Positions 63,165 through 64,000 of a DNA stretch of 64,000 bases are shown one piece after another (position 1 is the first letter of the stretch; each line of letters starts with the position of its first letter). Source of the stretch: Roseiflexus sp. RS-1 (lineage in GTDB: Bacteria; Chloroflexota; Chloroflexia; Chloroflexales; Roseiflexaceae). A model generated the notes under the pieces. That model was not told where the DNA came from, searched no databases, and worked only from the letters and a program-made list of their open reading frames with translations. The stretch covers positions 4,587,501 through 4,651,500 of the forward strand of contig NC_009523.1 of assembly GCF_000016665.1 (NCBI RefSeq), written 5' to 3'. The position numbers and the translations under genes are program-made.

Positions 63165-64000
63165 CTACGACGGGGGATGACCGGAGACCGGATCGACAAC
63201 CGGGGCGGGCGAGGGATGACCGGCGACCGGATCGGCAACCGATGCAGGAGCAGCGGGAGGGACTGATGGAGATGTCTCGTCGGTTGGAAGCATCATCGCT
63301 GTGCGCCTGGCGCGTTCATAGAAGAACTGGGTGATCGAGGCAATCACGCCAGCGACCGGGATGCCAAACAGAACGCCCCAGCCCCCGGCGACTGTTCCAC
63401 CGAGAAGCAGTGCTGCAAAGACGAGCAGTGGATGCAACCCGATTGCCTGCCCGACCAGACGCGGCATGACAATATTGAACTGCACCTGCTGAACGATGAG
63501 CAGCGTCAGCAACAGCCATCCCAACCGATCAGGCGCAAACAGAATGGCGAAAAGCGCCGGCGGGATCAGCGCGAAAAACCCCCCTACCAGTGGAATGAAC
63601 ACAAGTATGGCAGCGACGACACTGGCAAGCGCAATATCGCCGAGACCGAACATCGCCATCACAATCGCGTTTGCAACCCCGTACAACAGTGAGTTCACAA
63701 ACTGCGCCCGCATGAACCCGCCAAACACCCGGTCGATCACGGCAAAAAGGTTATCGACTTCATCGTGCCAGGATTGGGGCAGGACAGCCACGAAACTCTT
63801 ACCCATGCGCGGACCGTCAAGCGTGATATAGAAACTGAGGATCAGCACCAGAAAAATATTGAACAGGACGGTGGCAATGCTGCCGGCAATACCAAGCGAC
63901 TGCTGGAGCATTGCACTGCCAAAGCCGGTCAGTTGCTGGGCGATCGCTTCAGGTTGCACAATTGCGGTAAGATCGCCGCGAAATCCGAAGCGTTCCAGAC
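63165..64000 (-). CDS. AI-2E/PerM-family membrane transporter, N-terminus outside window
   Basis: The frame stays open through the right edge (ERFGFRGDLTAIVQPEAIAQ), so the start is outside. Family features: FNIFLVLILSFYITLDGPRM, a cytosolic stretch with WHDEVDNLFAVIDRVFGGFM, GLGDIALASVVAAILVFIPL, and QVQFNIVMPRLVGQAIGLHP. The C-terminal ~40 residues are Pro/Ser-rich with two GHPxP-type repeats (VAGHPSPAP, VSGHPPS). These transporters export small molecules or ions; the substrate is not predictable. Confidence 0.85.
   Translation of the reverse strand, partial: LERFGFRGDLTAIVQPEAIAQQLTGFGSAMLQQSLGIAGSIATVLFNIFLVLILSFYITLDGPRMGKSFVAVLPQSWHDEVDNLFAVIDRVFGGFMRAQFVNSLLYGVANAIVMAMFGLGDIALASVVAAILVFIPLVGGFFALIPPALFAILFAPDRLGWLLLTLLIVQQVQFNIVMPRLVGQAIGLHPLLVFAALLLGGTVAGGWGVLFGIPVAGVIASITQFFYERARRTAMMLPTDETSPSVPPAAPASVADPVAGHPSPAPVVDPVSGHPPS

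Overview
The window looks like chromosomal DNA from a filamentous anoxygenic phototroph of the Chloroflexota, most like Roseiflexus. This is inferred from the GC-rich coding style, the nuoABCDE block, tandem Uma2-family genes, the bactofilin/FtsB-like/TrmD cluster, and abundant GC-rich dispersed palindromic repeats. No database search was possible. Most of the window is ordinary housekeeping and metabolic DNA. It is broken up by repeat clusters, two insertion sequences and one clearly AT-richer island.

Layout. 1-1.8 kb: a WD40 gene remnant, a 145-bp tandem array of hairpins and toxin-antitoxin debris. 1.8-5.8 kb: a serine hydrolase, a CPBP protease, a membrane protein, an MGMT-like protein and a truncated UbiA prenyltransferase. 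6.26-6.63 kb: tmRNA (ssrA). 6.9-13.4 kb: an AT-richer two-gene island encoding a 1,555-residue LSm/TPR/cold-shock/STAND ATPase and a STAND-HEPN protein. 13.6-20.2 kb: universal stress protein, a P-type ATPase with degenerate catalytic motifs, and nuoEDCBA, all on the minus strand behind a consensus promoter. 20.2-27 kb: ogt, an LPXTG surface protein, a membrane protein, a glycosyltransferase, FtsB-like protein, bactofilin, trmD and beta-carbonic anhydrase. 27-30.3 kb: a decayed defence/toxin patch with an orphan HicB, HepT with an IS-truncated MntA, an IS5-type element and a truncated DNA methyltransferase. 31-34.7 kb: a sodium-pumping decarboxylase operon (alpha, gamma/delta, biotin carrier, beta). 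34.8-41.4 kb: sugar kinase, PH-domain protein, two tandem GlgC paralogues, inositol-phosphatase-like enzyme and a DEAD-box helicase. 41.4-43.1 kb: tandem repeats. 43.13-44.28 kb: an IS110-family element. 44.4-49.8 kb: malic enzyme, uvrB and a long repeat field carrying two copies of a 166-bp MITE. 49.9-64 kb: mutS, an ICMT-like membrane methyltransferase, YgfZ, three Uma2 paralogues, two secreted GH-A glycosidase paralogues, an HtrA protease and an AI-2E/PerM-type transporter that runs off the window.

Three observations stand out. (1) The STAND/STAND-HEPN pair next to ssrA has the architecture of an uncharacterised anti-phage or conflict system: RNA-binding-type folds (LSm, cold shock) on the presumed sensor and a ribonuclease-type HEPN domain on the partner. 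(2) The IS110 element can be read end to end as a bridge-RNA recombinase. Four guide segments in its left non-coding end match or pair with the two target flanks and the two element ends, and joining its ends would create a TTGACA-17-TATAAT promoter. (3) A 116-bp inverted-repeat element sits in two places, both at the exact centre of a palindrome, which suggests hairpin-directed insertion.
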